Origin: an alpha proteobacterium HIMB59
GTDB lineage: Bacteria > Pseudomonadota > Alphaproteobacteria > HIMB59
Length of the DNA stretch: 64,000 nt
Assembly (NCBI GenBank): GCA_000299115.1
Contig: CP003801.1
Coordinates: 372,001-436,000, forward strand
Direction of reading: 5' to 3'
Shown here: positions 8,363-16,287 of the stretch, one piece after another
How the letters are laid out: each line of letters starts with the position of its first letter
How positions within the stretch are numbered: the stretch's first letter is position 1
Translations under genes and position numbers: made by a program
Notes under the pieces: model-generated
What the model saw: only the letters and a program-made list of their open reading frames with translations
Told to the model about the DNA's origin: nothing
Database searches by the model: none

Positions 8363-9301
8363 GTGCTTAAAAAAATCGTAACAGCAAAACACCGAGGTTT
8401 TTGTGCGGGAGTTGACCGAGCTGTTGAAATTGTTGAGAAAAGTTTAGTTAAATACGGTGCACCAGTCTATGTGCGCCATGAGATTGTCCATAATAAGTTT
8501 GTTGTTCATAATTTAAAAGAAAAGGGAGTTATCTTTGTGGAGTCTTTAGATGAAATTCCACAAGGAACCAAACAACCTGTGATCTTTTCAGCTCACGGAG
8601 TTGCCAAAAGGGTAATTGAAAAAGCGAAAGATTATAATTTACAATTTTATGATGCTATCTGTCCTCTTGTGAGCAAAATTCATAAAGAAATTATTCTATT
8701 AGAAACACAGGGATACCAAATCATTATGATTGGCCATGAAGGTCATCCAGAAGTTGAGGGAACAGCAGGACAACTCCAAGACATCAGTAAGTTAACTCTG
8801 GTTCAAGAATTAAATGATGTTGAAAAATTATATTTTCCCTCTGATCAAAAAATAGCTTACATCACTCAAACAACTCTATCTGTATTTGATACACAGGAAA
8901 TAGTTGATGCTTTAGAAAAGAAGTTCCCTGAAATTTTAGCCCCTAAGAAATCAGATATTTGTTATGCAACTTCAAATCGTCAAACTTCTGTTCAGGAGAT
9001 AGCCAAAAATGTGGATGCTTTTTTTGTGATTGGTGCTTTTAATAGTTCTAATTCAATTCGTCTTGTTGAGACAGCTAAAAAATTTGGATGCGAAGATAGT
9101 GAATTAATTGAAAATATAGATGATTTTGATTATCAAAAATTAAATCAGTATCAATCAATAGGACTGACCGCCAGTGCATCAGCACCAGAGGAACAATTAA
9201 ATTTATTCATTGATCGAGTAAGAGAGAATTTTAGTCCAGAAGTAATTGATTTTAAAGAAGATGAAAATATTGTCTTCAAAGTACCCAATTTCCTTAATTA
9301 A
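8363..9301 (+). CDS. ispH: 4-hydroxy-3-methylbut-2-enyl diphosphate reductase
   Basis: IspH (LytB) makes IPP and DMAPP in the last step of the MEP pathway using a 4Fe-4S cluster. The three cluster cysteines are seen in HRGFCAGVDRA, DAICPLVSKIH and SDICYATSNRQ. GHEGHPEVEGT and the SNSIRL substrate-binding stretch are also present. The start is a GTG at 8363; the conserved LKKIVTAKHRGFCAG immediately follows, so no longer N-terminus is needed. It overlaps the convergent blh gene by eight bases. Sitting next to the carotenoid genes, it supplies the C5 units for retinal, although the gene is essential in its own right. Confidence 0.97.
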   Translation: MLKKIVTAKHRGFCAGVDRAVEIVEKSLVKYGAPVYVRHEIVHNKFVVHNLKEKGVIFVESLDEIPQGTKQPVIFSAHGVAKRVIEKAKDYNLQFYDAICPLVSKIHKEIILLETQGYQIIMIGHEGHPEVEGTAGQLQDISKLTLVQELNDVEKLYFPSDQKIAYITQTTLSVFDTQEIVDALEKKFPEILAPKKSDICYATSNRQTSVQEIAKNVDAFFVIGAFNSSNSIRLVETAKKFGCEDSELIENIDDFDYQKLNQYQSIGLTASASAPEEQLNLFIDRVRENFSPEVIDFKEDENIVFKVPNFLN

Positions 9302-10109
9302 ATTTTTTCCTATAAAAAAAATCAATTAAAGTCATGTGGGGTAATGTTAAGGCTGCCAAACCAATAAAAATAGTTTTAATAAAAGACTCGGAAAAAGAAA
9401 AATTATCATTCAAATAAATTATGGCGATACAACCGCCAATCCAAGTGATCAGAGTAAAAATTGCTGTCGTGGTAAAGACAAACTTTCTATTTTCTAAATA
9501 TTTATTTGTATTTTTTAATATTGCATAAACATGCTTAGTCGTATGCACAAAACAAAAATACAATGCAAAGCCCGTTAAAGGATCGAGTTGAGAGACTATA
9601 AAAAGAATGGAAATCATCTCTAAAATTCCCCACCTTAGTTTTTTTAAATTAATAGATAGATAGCAATATACCAAAAACAAAATTCCAAATAAGAAATAAG
9701 CTAAAAAAAGATATTGCTCAAAAAATATAAAGTTATCATTAGATAAAAATGTAAAAATTTGAAATGACTCCTTAGTATGAAAAAAAATTATTCCAAAAAT
9801 AATATTGAATCCGTGGGTAAAAGAAATAATCCATTTAAATTGATTCACTTTTAAAAAAGACCAGTCACATAATCCAAAATGAATAACGCTCATGATAATA
9901 AATAAAAGCAATGCAATTAAGGGAAACTTAATCCAGAAAAAGATGACTGCTATAGAGATGATGGTGTACCAAAAAGTAAAAGTTAAGAATCTTTTTTTCG
10001 ATTGATATCCTAATAGAGCTGCGACCGCACCATCAAAAGATCCATGAGGCACTCCGATAAAGGATACCAAACATAAAGCAATTAAAGATATTATACTTAA
10101 CTCATACAT
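9294..10109 (-). CDS. blh: Beta-carotene 15,15'-dioxygenase, Brp/Blh family
   Basis: Blh cleaves beta-carotene into two retinal molecules, the chromophore of proteorhodopsin. The 271-aa protein is almost entirely hydrophobic helices. The four conserved histidine sites that bind iron are visible: PHGSFD (H22), VIHFG (H76), THGFN (H98) and FVHTTKH (H188, H192). Its ATG overlaps the end of crtY by eight bases, marking it as the last gene of the minus-strand carotenoid operon. The 3' end runs eight bases into ispH on the other strand. The assignment rests on His pattern plus context and is strong. Confidence 0.94.
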   Translation of the reverse strand: MYELSIISLIALCLVSFIGVPHGSFDGAVAALLGYQSKKRFLTFTFWYTIISIAVIFFWIKFPLIALLLFIIMSVIHFGLCDWSFLKVNQFKWIISFTHGFNIIFGIIFFHTKESFQIFTFLSNDNFIFFEQYLFLAYFLFGILFLVYCYLSINLKKLRWGILEMISILFIVSQLDPLTGFALYFCFVHTTKHVYAILKNTNKYLENRKFVFTTTAIFTLITWIGGCIAIIYLNDNFSFSESFIKTIFIGLAALTLPHMTLIDFFYRKKFN

Positions 10110-11184
10110 TTTTACTCAAAGTGGAATTGATGAAGCTTTTTAAAAAACCAATCTTTGGCATTGCAAAGATTGTTTTTAATTTAGTTGAAAATTTTGCATT
10201 GCCCATCATAAAGGAACCAAATTCCTCTCCGCTCAACTTTTTAGCCATTTTCATAAAAATTTCATCAGATTTACTATTATTTTCAAGGTATTTTACAAAT
10301 ATTTTATCCATCCATTTATCCCAATAAGAGTGATAATCGCTTTTTTCAGAGGTTAATTGTTTTAAGAAAAAGGAAAAAGCATACCCAGAGGATATTTTTG
10401 TGGCACCTCCTTTGGCGCCAATCTGGATATAATTATCATCATTCTGTGAATTAACTTCAAACATCGGAAGGACCCCTTGTTCAGTATCAATAATTTCATA
10501 TTTTTTTATTCCAAGGTTATTTTCAACATAAGTTGAAATTTGATTTTGGTACCATCTTGAATCCAATAAAAATTTCGAGAATACGGTGGACTCTACTAAA
10601 AGACGCGTATCATCCAAAGGAAGTAGATATATGAAGTGGAGCCCCTGATCTTGTGTAACACGAAAATCCATTAATCGCGCGTTTTTAATTTGATGCGCCT
10701 CTTCGATTGAGATTATATTTCCAATAAAGTGTTGTTTAAGTCCATCATTTTCCATAGCTACTGATCGACTATCATAAATTTTTTTAGAATAAACTTTCTC
10801 TTGGTTATCAAGAGTGATTTCAAAAAAATCATTATTTTTTTTAATTTTACTCACATTATTTTCTTTAAACGAAATATTATGAGTCTCTTCTAAACAAAAC
10901 TTTTTCCAATCTTGATATCGTATTACACAATATGGAGAGATAATACTTTCATGAGTTATTTTTTGTTGCTGGTAATAAAATTCCCATTTGATCCATTGAT
11001 TTTTTATAAGGTTTTTAAATGGACTCATCCAGTCTGTCATCCAGAATGCAAAAAAATTATCTCTAGGGCTATTGAAGTTTTTATCAATTCCAATAATTGA
11101 GCAAGCCTGATTATGATATTTTAATTTATAGGTTCCAAGAGCGCTGGCCCCCATTCCAACAAAGGCAATATCATAAATTTTCAT
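10102..11184 (-). CDS. crtY: Lycopene beta-cyclase
   Basis: CrtY converts lycopene to beta-carotene. The 360-aa protein has an N-terminal FAD-binding segment, IAFVGMGASALG, the family motif FRVTQDQGLHFIYLLPLD with LVESTVFS after it, and EQGVLPMF and GAKGGATKISSGYAF in the C-terminal half. It overlaps crtB by 14 bases and blh by eight, so the four genes are probably translated as one coupled unit. There is no sign of a ketolase or hydroxylase nearby, so beta-carotene should go straight to cleavage. Confidence 0.93.
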   Translation of the reverse strand: MKIYDIAFVGMGASALGTYKLKYHNQACSIIGIDKNFNSPRDNFFAFWMTDWMSPFKNLIKNQWIKWEFYYQQQKITHESIISPYCVIRYQDWKKFCLEETHNISFKENNVSKIKKNNDFFEITLDNQEKVYSKKIYDSRSVAMENDGLKQHFIGNIISIEEAHQIKNARLMDFRVTQDQGLHFIYLLPLDDTRLLVESTVFSKFLLDSRWYQNQISTYVENNLGIKKYEIIDTEQGVLPMFEVNSQNDDNYIQIGAKGGATKISSGYAFSFFLKQLTSEKSDYHSYWDKWMDKIFVKYLENNSKSDEIFMKMAKKLSGEEFGSFMMGNAKFSTKLKTIFAMPKIGFLKSFINSTLSKNV

Positions 11185-12043
11185 TTTGAAAACTTTCTCT
11201 TATTGGTGTGTAGGACCTGTATATCCTTTTTAAAAATATAAATTCAGGTAATGATTTAATTGTGACCCACAGTTTATTAAATTTATTAAGGTAAACTCTT
11301 TTATTTGAATATTGATATTGATTACTTTTAATTTTCATACCTATACCCCGATAAATTTTGGCAGCAAAAAAAATTGCCAATCTTGTCTTTATAGGAATAT
11401 ACTTCATCCCGCTAAAACCGTTTTGATAATAAACCTCTGACAAATCAATGAGTTTTTTTATAATTATGCTCATTTGTGACTGAATTTGTTGAATTGAGTT
11501 GCTTGTTAGCTGTTCAATGGAAATATCCTTCAACCATTCTTTGGGTAAATAAACACGATTCATGGTTGCATCCTCATAGATATCTCTTGCAATATTAGTC
11601 AATTGCATCGCAATACCAAGATCTACGGCATGTTTATTGGCTTCTTTATTATTAACTAAGATCAAAGGTTGCATCATTAATCCGACTGTACCAGCCACTT
11701 GGTAGGAATATTCAATTAAATCTCTTTCTGTTTCTATTCTGACTAATTTTTGATCTTTAATTAATCCTTGGATGAGGTCGCCTAAAACTTGAATAGAAAT
11801 ATTATTATTTTTAAAAAACTTATTTATCGGGTGTTCAGCTCTATTACAAATTTGTTCAAATTCCTCTTTTAACTTCTCAGATTGATCAGTGGAGGTTTCG
11901 TCTGCTAAATCATCAAAATATCTACATATACTATAGAGTTCAGATGCAGCATCCTTGCTCTTATTAGGTAAAAAAAAACTTGCCCAATAAAAACTTTTAC
12001 CATGGTTCTCTAGTGATTGAGGATCATAAGAATAGATAGTCAA
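11171..12043 (-). CDS. crtB: Phytoene synthase
   Basis: CrtB joins two GGPP molecules head-to-head to give phytoene. At 290 aa it has the usual length. The two Asp-rich Mg-diphosphate sites are YSICRYFDDLADE (about residues 37-49) and NIARDIYEDATMNRVYLP (about 150-167), the second matching the phytoene synthase signature. It lies one base from the crtI stop and overlaps crtY downstream. Squalene synthase-like relatives can look similar, but the crtI/crtY context settles the role. Confidence 0.95.
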   Translation of the reverse strand: MTIYSYDPQSLENHGKSFYWASFFLPNKSKDAASELYSICRYFDDLADETSTDQSEKLKEEFEQICNRAEHPINKFFKNNNISIQVLGDLIQGLIKDQKLVRIETERDLIEYSYQVAGTVGLMMQPLILVNNKEANKHAVDLGIAMQLTNIARDIYEDATMNRVYLPKEWLKDISIEQLTSNSIQQIQSQMSIIIKKLIDLSEVYYQNGFSGMKYIPIKTRLAIFFAAKIYRGIGMKIKSNQYQYSNKRVYLNKFNKLWVTIKSLPEFIFLKRIYRSYTPIRESFQNENL

Positions 12044-12044
12044 T

Positions 12045-13532
12045 TTAATTTAGTTGAAAATCTTTTTTAATTAATTTTTCTACAACCTTTGCTGAACAAA
12101 GTACACCGGGTATACCGGCACCAGGATGAGACCCAGCTGTTGAAAAATAAAGTTTAGATATTTTTTTATCTTTATTGTGATATCGAAACCAAGCTGATTG
12201 TGAAAAAATTGGTGCAATAGAAAAACCAGCTCCGTGCATTGATCTATAGTCATTTTTGAAATCTTTGGGTGTCATCCAAAAATCAGCTTCAATATTTTTA
12301 TCTAAATCAGGCATGATTGTTTCACTCAGCGCTTTGACTATTTTGTCTTTTAATAAAGGGCCTTCTTTATCCCAATCGACAGGTGCCTGCAGATTGGGTA
12401 CAGGGCATAACACATAAAAGCTATCCTTTCCAGAAGGTGCAAAGGTTTCATCAGTTGCGGTAGGTCGATGTAAATAAAGAGAAAAATCCTCTGTTAATAT
12501 TTTATTCTCAAAGATGTCTTTTAATAAATCTTTATACCGTTCTGCCATCCAAATTGTATGGTGCGCTACAGATGGATATTTTTTCTTACTACCAAAAAAT
12601 AAAACATACAAACCCATCGAGTACTGAGTAAGCTTTTCAGGTTTGATCAGGGGATTTTTTCCATAATTGCCATCAAGCATTTCATTGTAAACTGTTGGCG
12701 GGTCCGCATTACAAATAACAGCATCTGCATGTAATTCTTCTCCATTTTTAATTTTTATTCCCACAGCCTTGTCTTTTTCGACTAGTATTTTCTCTACATC
12801 TGCATTTTTTTTAATTTCGATACCTGTTTCTCGCATTAATTTTTCTAGTTCATGAACGATCTTTCCTGTGCCCCCCATACAAAAGAATACGCCCCATTTT
12901 CTCTCTAAATAATGGATGAGGGCATAAATCGAGGTCGTTGTGAAAGGATTCCCCCCTACTAACAAAGGATGAATAGAAAAGGCTTTTCTTAAATACTCGT
13001 TTTTAAGCTTACTATTTACTAGTTGACTGACGGTAAGATAGCTTTTGAGTTTCAATAGCGAGGGTATTTGTTTCACCATCTCCCAAAAAGATGAAAAGGG
13101 TTTGTCTGATAATTTCTCAAAACCAATTTGAAAAATATCTTTTGATGTCTTTAAAAGTTTTTCATATCCTTCAACATCTCTTTCATCGAATTTTCTAATT
13201 TCAGCATTGGTGTCTTCTATAGAGGGTCGGTAGTCAAATGTCTTGCCATTATGAAAGTAAAATCGATACCAAGGATCTAAGGGAACAAAATTTAGATGAT
13301 CACTTAACTTTTTTCCATATAGCTCATACAGTTCCTCAAATAAAAAAGGTGCAGTTATTACTGTTGGGCCCGCATCATGACGATACCCTTCTTTTTGAAA
13401 AACTCGAGCACGTCCTCCCAAAGTATCTAGTCTTTCAACTAGAGTTACCTTAAAACCAAGCTTATTGAGTCTAAGGGCAGACGCTATACCACCAAAACCA
13501 GATCCAATAACTATTGCTTTTTTATTCATCAT
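12045..13532 (-). CDS. crtI: Phytoene desaturase (lycopene-forming, CrtI type)
   Basis: CrtI introduces four double bonds into phytoene to give lycopene, using FAD. The dinucleotide fold begins at once with KKAIVIGSGFGGIASALRL, followed by ERLDTLGGRARVF and the CrtI RHDAGPTVIT motif (here YRHDAGPTV). The C-terminus has the bacterial-type desaturase signature AGSHPGAGIPGVLCSAK. Four codons upstream of 13532 are also open from an ATG at 13544. The ATG-ATG-AAT start at 13532 is preferred because it overlaps the end of the upstream 68-aa gene by only 11 bases. Length is about 495 aa, normal for the family. Confidence 0.95.
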   Translation of the reverse strand: MMNKKAIVIGSGFGGIASALRLNKLGFKVTLVERLDTLGGRARVFQKEGYRHDAGPTVITAPFLFEELYELYGKKLSDHLNFVPLDPWYRFYFHNGKTFDYRPSIEDTNAEIRKFDERDVEGYEKLLKTSKDIFQIGFEKLSDKPFSSFWEMVKQIPSLLKLKSYLTVSQLVNSKLKNEYLRKAFSIHPLLVGGNPFTTTSIYALIHYLERKWGVFFCMGGTGKIVHELEKLMRETGIEIKKNADVEKILVEKDKAVGIKIKNGEELHADAVICNADPPTVYNEMLDGNYGKNPLIKPEKLTQYSMGLYVLFFGSKKKYPSVAHHTIWMAERYKDLLKDIFENKILTEDFSLYLHRPTATDETFAPSGKDSFYVLCPVPNLQAPVDWDKEGPLLKDKIVKALSETIMPDLDKNIEADFWMTPKDFKNDYRSMHGAGFSIAPIFSQSAWFRYHNKDKKISKLYFSTAGSHPGAGIPGVLCSAKVVEKLIKKDFQLN

Positions 13533-13728
13533 CTTTGCGATCATAATTGGAACTACGAAAAACTAAAAAAGCGATAAACAACACAGCAAAAACATAAATA
13601 ATCACTACCAGCGGGCTGTTGACAAAAGCTTCATGCAATTGATCATTAGCACAAATAAAGTCCTTTTTAAAATCACCTGCAGTTTCTGATTGTTGAATTT
13701 GTTCGCAAGTTGATTGTGAGTGTTTCAT
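13522..13728 (-). CDS. Small single-helix membrane protein of the rhodopsin-carotenoid locus
   Basis: A 68-aa protein with a polar N-terminal half containing two cysteines (about residues 8 and 26), one transmembrane helix (about residues 39-58, VVIIYVFAVLFIAFLVF) and a short charged tail ending RKDDE. It is translationally coupled to the 145-aa gene before it (TAATG overlap) and overlaps the crtI start. I do not recognise a family. Its fixed place between proteorhodopsin and crtI makes a photosystem-related membrane role plausible, but that is only guilt by association. Confidence 0.65.
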   Translation of the reverse strand: MKHSQSTCEQIQQSETAGDFKKDFICANDQLHEAFVNSPLVVIIYVFAVLFIAFLVFRSSNYDRKDDE

Positions 13729-14165
13729 TAAATTAAAGTATTTGCCTTAATTATTCTTAATATGAACATGATAGTAAAATAGCCTGCATTAATCATTAAA
13801 ATAAAACCAATAAAATAGATAATTTCTTTTGGCAATTGGTCATCAAAAAACTTTACAAAGAAATTTCGTGAAAGAATAATTCCCATCTCTATGTAGAGGA
13901 TAGAGATAATTACGGCTGTAAAGATCATTAAAGTGAAGGATGAATATTGATAGATAAAGTAGTTCAAAGTGAACAAAACCAGTCCAAATAGAATGATTAG
14001 AGAAAAGCCAAAGATATTTAAGGATATATCAAAGGGTATTAATATTTTTAATTTCTCTTTATAGTTTTTTTTTAGAGCGAGTATGGCAATAAGAATTAAA
14101 ACCTCGATGAAAGTAATGATAATGAGTTTTGAAGTGAGAAGATTAGGATTGAATATCTCTTCCAT
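13728..14165 (-). CDS. Four-helix membrane protein of unknown function
   Basis: The 145-aa protein has four predicted membrane helices (about residues 12-30, 49-71, 76-98 and 114-138) and almost no large loops. The second cytoplasmic or periplasmic turn carries LPKEIIYFIGF. It has none of the retinal-binding features (no Lys in a final helix) and no recognisable catalytic motif. It is the first gene after the proteorhodopsin terminator, on the same strand, and is coupled to the 68-aa membrane protein and then crtI. Read-through from the proteorhodopsin promoter could feed this operon. Possible roles include carotenoid or retinal handling, but nothing in the sequence proves one. Confidence 0.7.
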   Translation of the reverse strand: MEEIFNPNLLTSKLIIITFIEVLILIAILALKKNYKEKLKILIPFDISLNIFGFSLIILFGLVLFTLNYFIYQYSSFTLMIFTAVIISILYIEMGIILSRNFFVKFFDDQLPKEIIYFIGFILMINAGYFTIMFILRIIKANTLI

Positions 14166-14181
14166 AAGAAAATATTAGGAC

Positions 14182-14213
14182 AAAAAAAAAGCAGGGTCCG
14201 AAGACCCTGCTTT
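14182..14213 (-). terminator. Intrinsic terminator downstream of proteorhodopsin
   Basis: On the minus strand, GCAGGGTC-TTCG-GACCCTGC is a perfect 8-bp GC-rich stem closed by a stable UUCG tetraloop and followed by nine T residues. It lies 20 bases past the proteorhodopsin stop. It should cap most proteorhodopsin transcripts and lower expression of the carotenoid operon behind it. Confidence 0.93.
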
Positions 14214-14233
14214 AATAAAATTAATCTAATTAA

Positions 14234-14986
14234 TTAAGCTTTAGATTCTACTGTTGCAACGTTCCAGATGATCACACCGAATGCAATCTTGTTTAGAACG
14301 TCAGCAAGGTTATAGATAACGTTTAGAGATTCCATGCTTGCTCCGCCTGTTAAATAACCAAAGAAATATCCTAAAGGATAAATAGCCCAACCAATTGTTA
14401 CGATCCATCTCATTGTTGAGAAAGCAGATTGAACTGAAGCAGGTGCTTTGTCAGCAGCCATTTTTCCAGCTTCACCAGCAAATACCTCATATAAGATATA
14501 TGCCCAACCAGCCATACCAACGATGAAACCAGCCCATAGGTTGATGTATCCAGCTTCACCCATATAACCACCAACTAGCATTACTAGTGTACCGATCATA
14601 AGTCTCCAGAAGATACCGCCAGAAGCACTTCCGACAGCTCTTAGGATGATGTAGAATTCAACCATCAATAATGGAACAGTGATTAGCCAGTCGATATATC
14701 TATAAACTGTTGGTGTATCGCCTGTTGCGATCCATACATCACGCATATAGAAATAGTGAACAGCAGCAACTAAAGTAACTAGACCAGATACTGTTAGTGA
14801 AGTTTTCCACTTAGCAGAAACTCTCTGAGTCTCTAAAAAGAAGAATGCTGTTGAAGCGACTAGGGCCATAGAAATCAGCCAAAATGAAATACCAACGAAA
14901 TCGTCGGATTCTAAGTTCGCAGCTGCGTTAGCGAACTGAGGTAATACCAACAATAGAGATGCTGGTAATAGGGTTTTTTTAAACAT
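14234..14986 (-). CDS. Proteorhodopsin, green-absorbing proton pump
   Basis: This 250-aa seven-helix rhodopsin begins with a cleavable signal peptide (residues 1-21, ending ANA). In helix C, RYIDWLITVPLLMVEF gives proton acceptor D99, proton donor E110 and the spectral-tuning residue L107, equivalent to Leu105, which marks green absorption. H77 in VAAVHYFY matches the His that pairs with the acceptor Asp, and K233 in NLADVLNKIAFG is the retinal Schiff-base lysine. The D/T/E pattern indicates outward proton pumping. It makes proton-motive force in light. A strong AAGGAG ribosome site lies ten bases before the ATG, and the gene ends at its own terminator, as expected for an abundant protein. 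Confidence 0.98.
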   Translation of the reverse strand: MFKKTLLPASLLLVLPQFANAAANLESDDFVGISFWLISMALVASTAFFFLETQRVSAKWKTSLTVSGLVTLVAAVHYFYMRDVWIATGDTPTVYRYIDWLITVPLLMVEFYIILRAVGSASGGIFWRLMIGTLVMLVGGYMGEAGYINLWAGFIVGMAGWAYILYEVFAGEAGKMAADKAPASVQSAFSTMRWIVTIGWAIYPLGYFFGYLTGGASMESLNVIYNLADVLNKIAFGVIIWNVATVESKA

Positions 14987-14996
14987 AAGAGTACTA

Positions 14997-15002
14997 CTCC
15001 TT
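14997..15002 (-). promoter_or_regulatory. Strong ribosome binding site of proteorhodopsin
   Basis: AAGGAG preceded by a run of A residues, ten bases upstream of the proteorhodopsin ATG. Most genes in the window have weak or no Shine-Dalgarno sequences, so this one stands out and fits high expression. Confidence 0.75.
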
Positions 15003-15071
15003 TTTTTTATTATTCGTACGTACTAGTACTTGTATGTGAATCTTTAGTTAGTAGATGTCACATTGCGACGC

Positions 15072-15077
15072 AGTATA
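15072..15077 (-). promoter_or_regulatory. Tentative -10 element for proteorhodopsin
   Basis: TATACT on the minus strand, about 85 bases before the ATG, with a T-rich stretch but no good -35 match at 17 bases upstream. It would leave a leader of about 80 nt that contains the palindrome GTACTAGTAC (15020-15029). The 165-bp divergent gap must hold the promoter; this is the best candidate I find, not a firm call. Confidence 0.3.
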
Positions 15078-15105
15078 GAGATAAAAGTTAAAAAAAAAAC
15101 CTTTT

Positions 15106-15140
15106 TTGAGATGTTTTTTCCACACTTATATATGTATAAT
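15106..15140 (+). promoter_or_regulatory. Tentative promoter for the 71-aa gene and GGPP synthase
   Basis: TTGAGA (15106-15111) matches the -35 consensus at five of six bases. TATATG lies 17 bases on, and a perfect TATAAT is at 15135-15140. With the TATAAT the transcript would start within about five bases of the ATG at 15152, i.e. nearly leaderless, which fits the lack of a ribosome site there. Confidence 0.3.
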
Positions 15141-15151
15141 TAAGCCAAAAA

Positions 15152-15367
15152 ATGGCTATATTTCAAGATTCTGTGCTTATGGGGGGGTTCTTCTTCTTCT
15201 TATCCACATATTTACTATATTTTTCAACGAAAAAAATTAGCCAATCTCAATTGCCAGAAAAAACTCGCAAAAAACTTAATGTTTTTTGTTTCGTCGTCTT
15301 TATTGCAATCGTCATTCTCATATTTGCCTACCATTCATCTCATTATATGAGTAATTTAAATGGCTGA
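15152..15367 (+). CDS. Small two-helix membrane protein upstream of GGPP synthase
   Basis: A 71-aa protein with two hydrophobic helices (about residues 7-25 and 42-61) and a basic loop between them (KKISQSQLPEKTRKK). The stop overlaps the next start as TGATG, so it is coupled to the GGPP synthase gene. I recognise no family. It is divergent from proteorhodopsin. Together with the 145-aa and 68-aa proteins it makes three small uncharacterised membrane proteins in this locus. There is no clear ribosome site in front of its ATG. Confidence 0.6.
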   Translation: MAIFQDSVLMGGFFFFLSTYLLYFSTKKISQSQLPEKTRKKLNVFCFVVFIAIVILIFAYHSSHYMSNLNG

Positions 15368-16266
15368 TGAGACTTCGTAATAGTTTTCAAGAAAAGCATA
15401 TCAAAGACTTTTCGAAAAAATTCGATCAGACTCTATTATCACATATTTCAAAACAAGCTTCTGTCGATAAAAGAATTAAACAGTCCATGGTTTATTTTGT
15501 CAAAACTGGCGGTAAAAGAATTCGTCCATTTTTAATTACTACAATGGGATCGCTCATTGGTATCAAATCTCAGATTTTAAATGACTTTGCTCTTGCGGTA
15601 GAATGTGTGCATTTGCATTCTCTCATTCACGATGACTTGCCCGCGATGGACAACGATGATTATCGAAGAGGCAAACTAACCGTTCATAAAAAATTTGATG
15701 AGGCGACCGCTGTTTTAGCAGGTGATATGTTCCAAGTACTTTCCGTTAAAACACTTGTGGACTCAAAGCACCTTTCTGCAAATCAAAAAGTAGAGGCTAT
15801 TCAAATGCTCTCTAAAGCAAATGGTTTAGAGGGACTTATTGCTGGGCAATCGCTTGATATTTATATGAAAAAAAAATCAAGTGTGAAAGATATCGAAACC
15901 ATGTACCTATTAAAGACAGGGGCCTTGTTCAGTTTATGCTTTAACTTGTTATTGACTGTGAAAAAACTGAATGCCCAAAAGGCAAAAGATCTGAGAGTTA
16001 TTGGTGATACGATAGGTAAAATTTTCCAGGTCACTGATGACATGCTAGATCGTTGGGGTGACGAAAAAAAAGTAGGAAAGAAAATCAATAAAGACTCAAA
16101 AAAAGCAAACATCGCTTATAAATTCAATCATCAAGATTGCTTGAAATACCTACATCAGATACAAAATAAAAATTATCAATCATTAAAAAAATTTTTTTCC
16201 AATAATCAAAAAGGCTTAGTGTATATCTCTGGCTTGGTTGATTTTATTTCTAACCGTGTTAAATAA
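15367..16266 (+). CDS. crtE: Geranylgeranyl/farnesyl diphosphate synthase
   Basis: A trans-polyprenyl diphosphate synthase of 299 aa. GGKRIRPFL opens the core, HDDLPAMDNDDYRRG is the first Asp-rich motif and TDDMLDRWG the second; LIAGQSLDI is also typical. The enzyme condenses IPP with allylic diphosphates. The first Asp motif resembles both IspA and CrtE-type enzymes, so chain length (C15 or C20) cannot be read safely. The carotenoid context favours GGPP, since CrtB needs it, and one enzyme may serve both purposes in a small genome. It is coupled by TGATG to the membrane protein before it. Confidence 0.88.
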   Translation: MRLRNSFQEKHIKDFSKKFDQTLLSHISKQASVDKRIKQSMVYFVKTGGKRIRPFLITTMGSLIGIKSQILNDFALAVECVHLHSLIHDDLPAMDNDDYRRGKLTVHKKFDEATAVLAGDMFQVLSVKTLVDSKHLSANQKVEAIQMLSKANGLEGLIAGQSLDIYMKKKSSVKDIETMYLLKTGALFSLCFNLLLTVKKLNAQKAKDLRVIGDTIGKIFQVTDDMLDRWGDEKKVGKKINKDSKKANIAYKFNHQDCLKYLHQIQNKNYQSLKKFFSNNQKGLVYISGLVDFISNRVK

Positions 16267-16287
16267 AATGAATTTAAATTATTACAG

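Noticed and set aside
9301-15000. Recent horizontal transfer of the rhodopsin-carotenoid locus
   Set aside because: Base composition and codon style look like the neighbours, and there are no flanking repeats or mobility genes. Ancient transfer cannot be excluded from this window.
15861-16112. Minus-strand open frame within the GGPP synthase gene
   Set aside because: The plus-strand frame carries both Asp-rich motifs; the antisense frame is a hydrophobic by-product.
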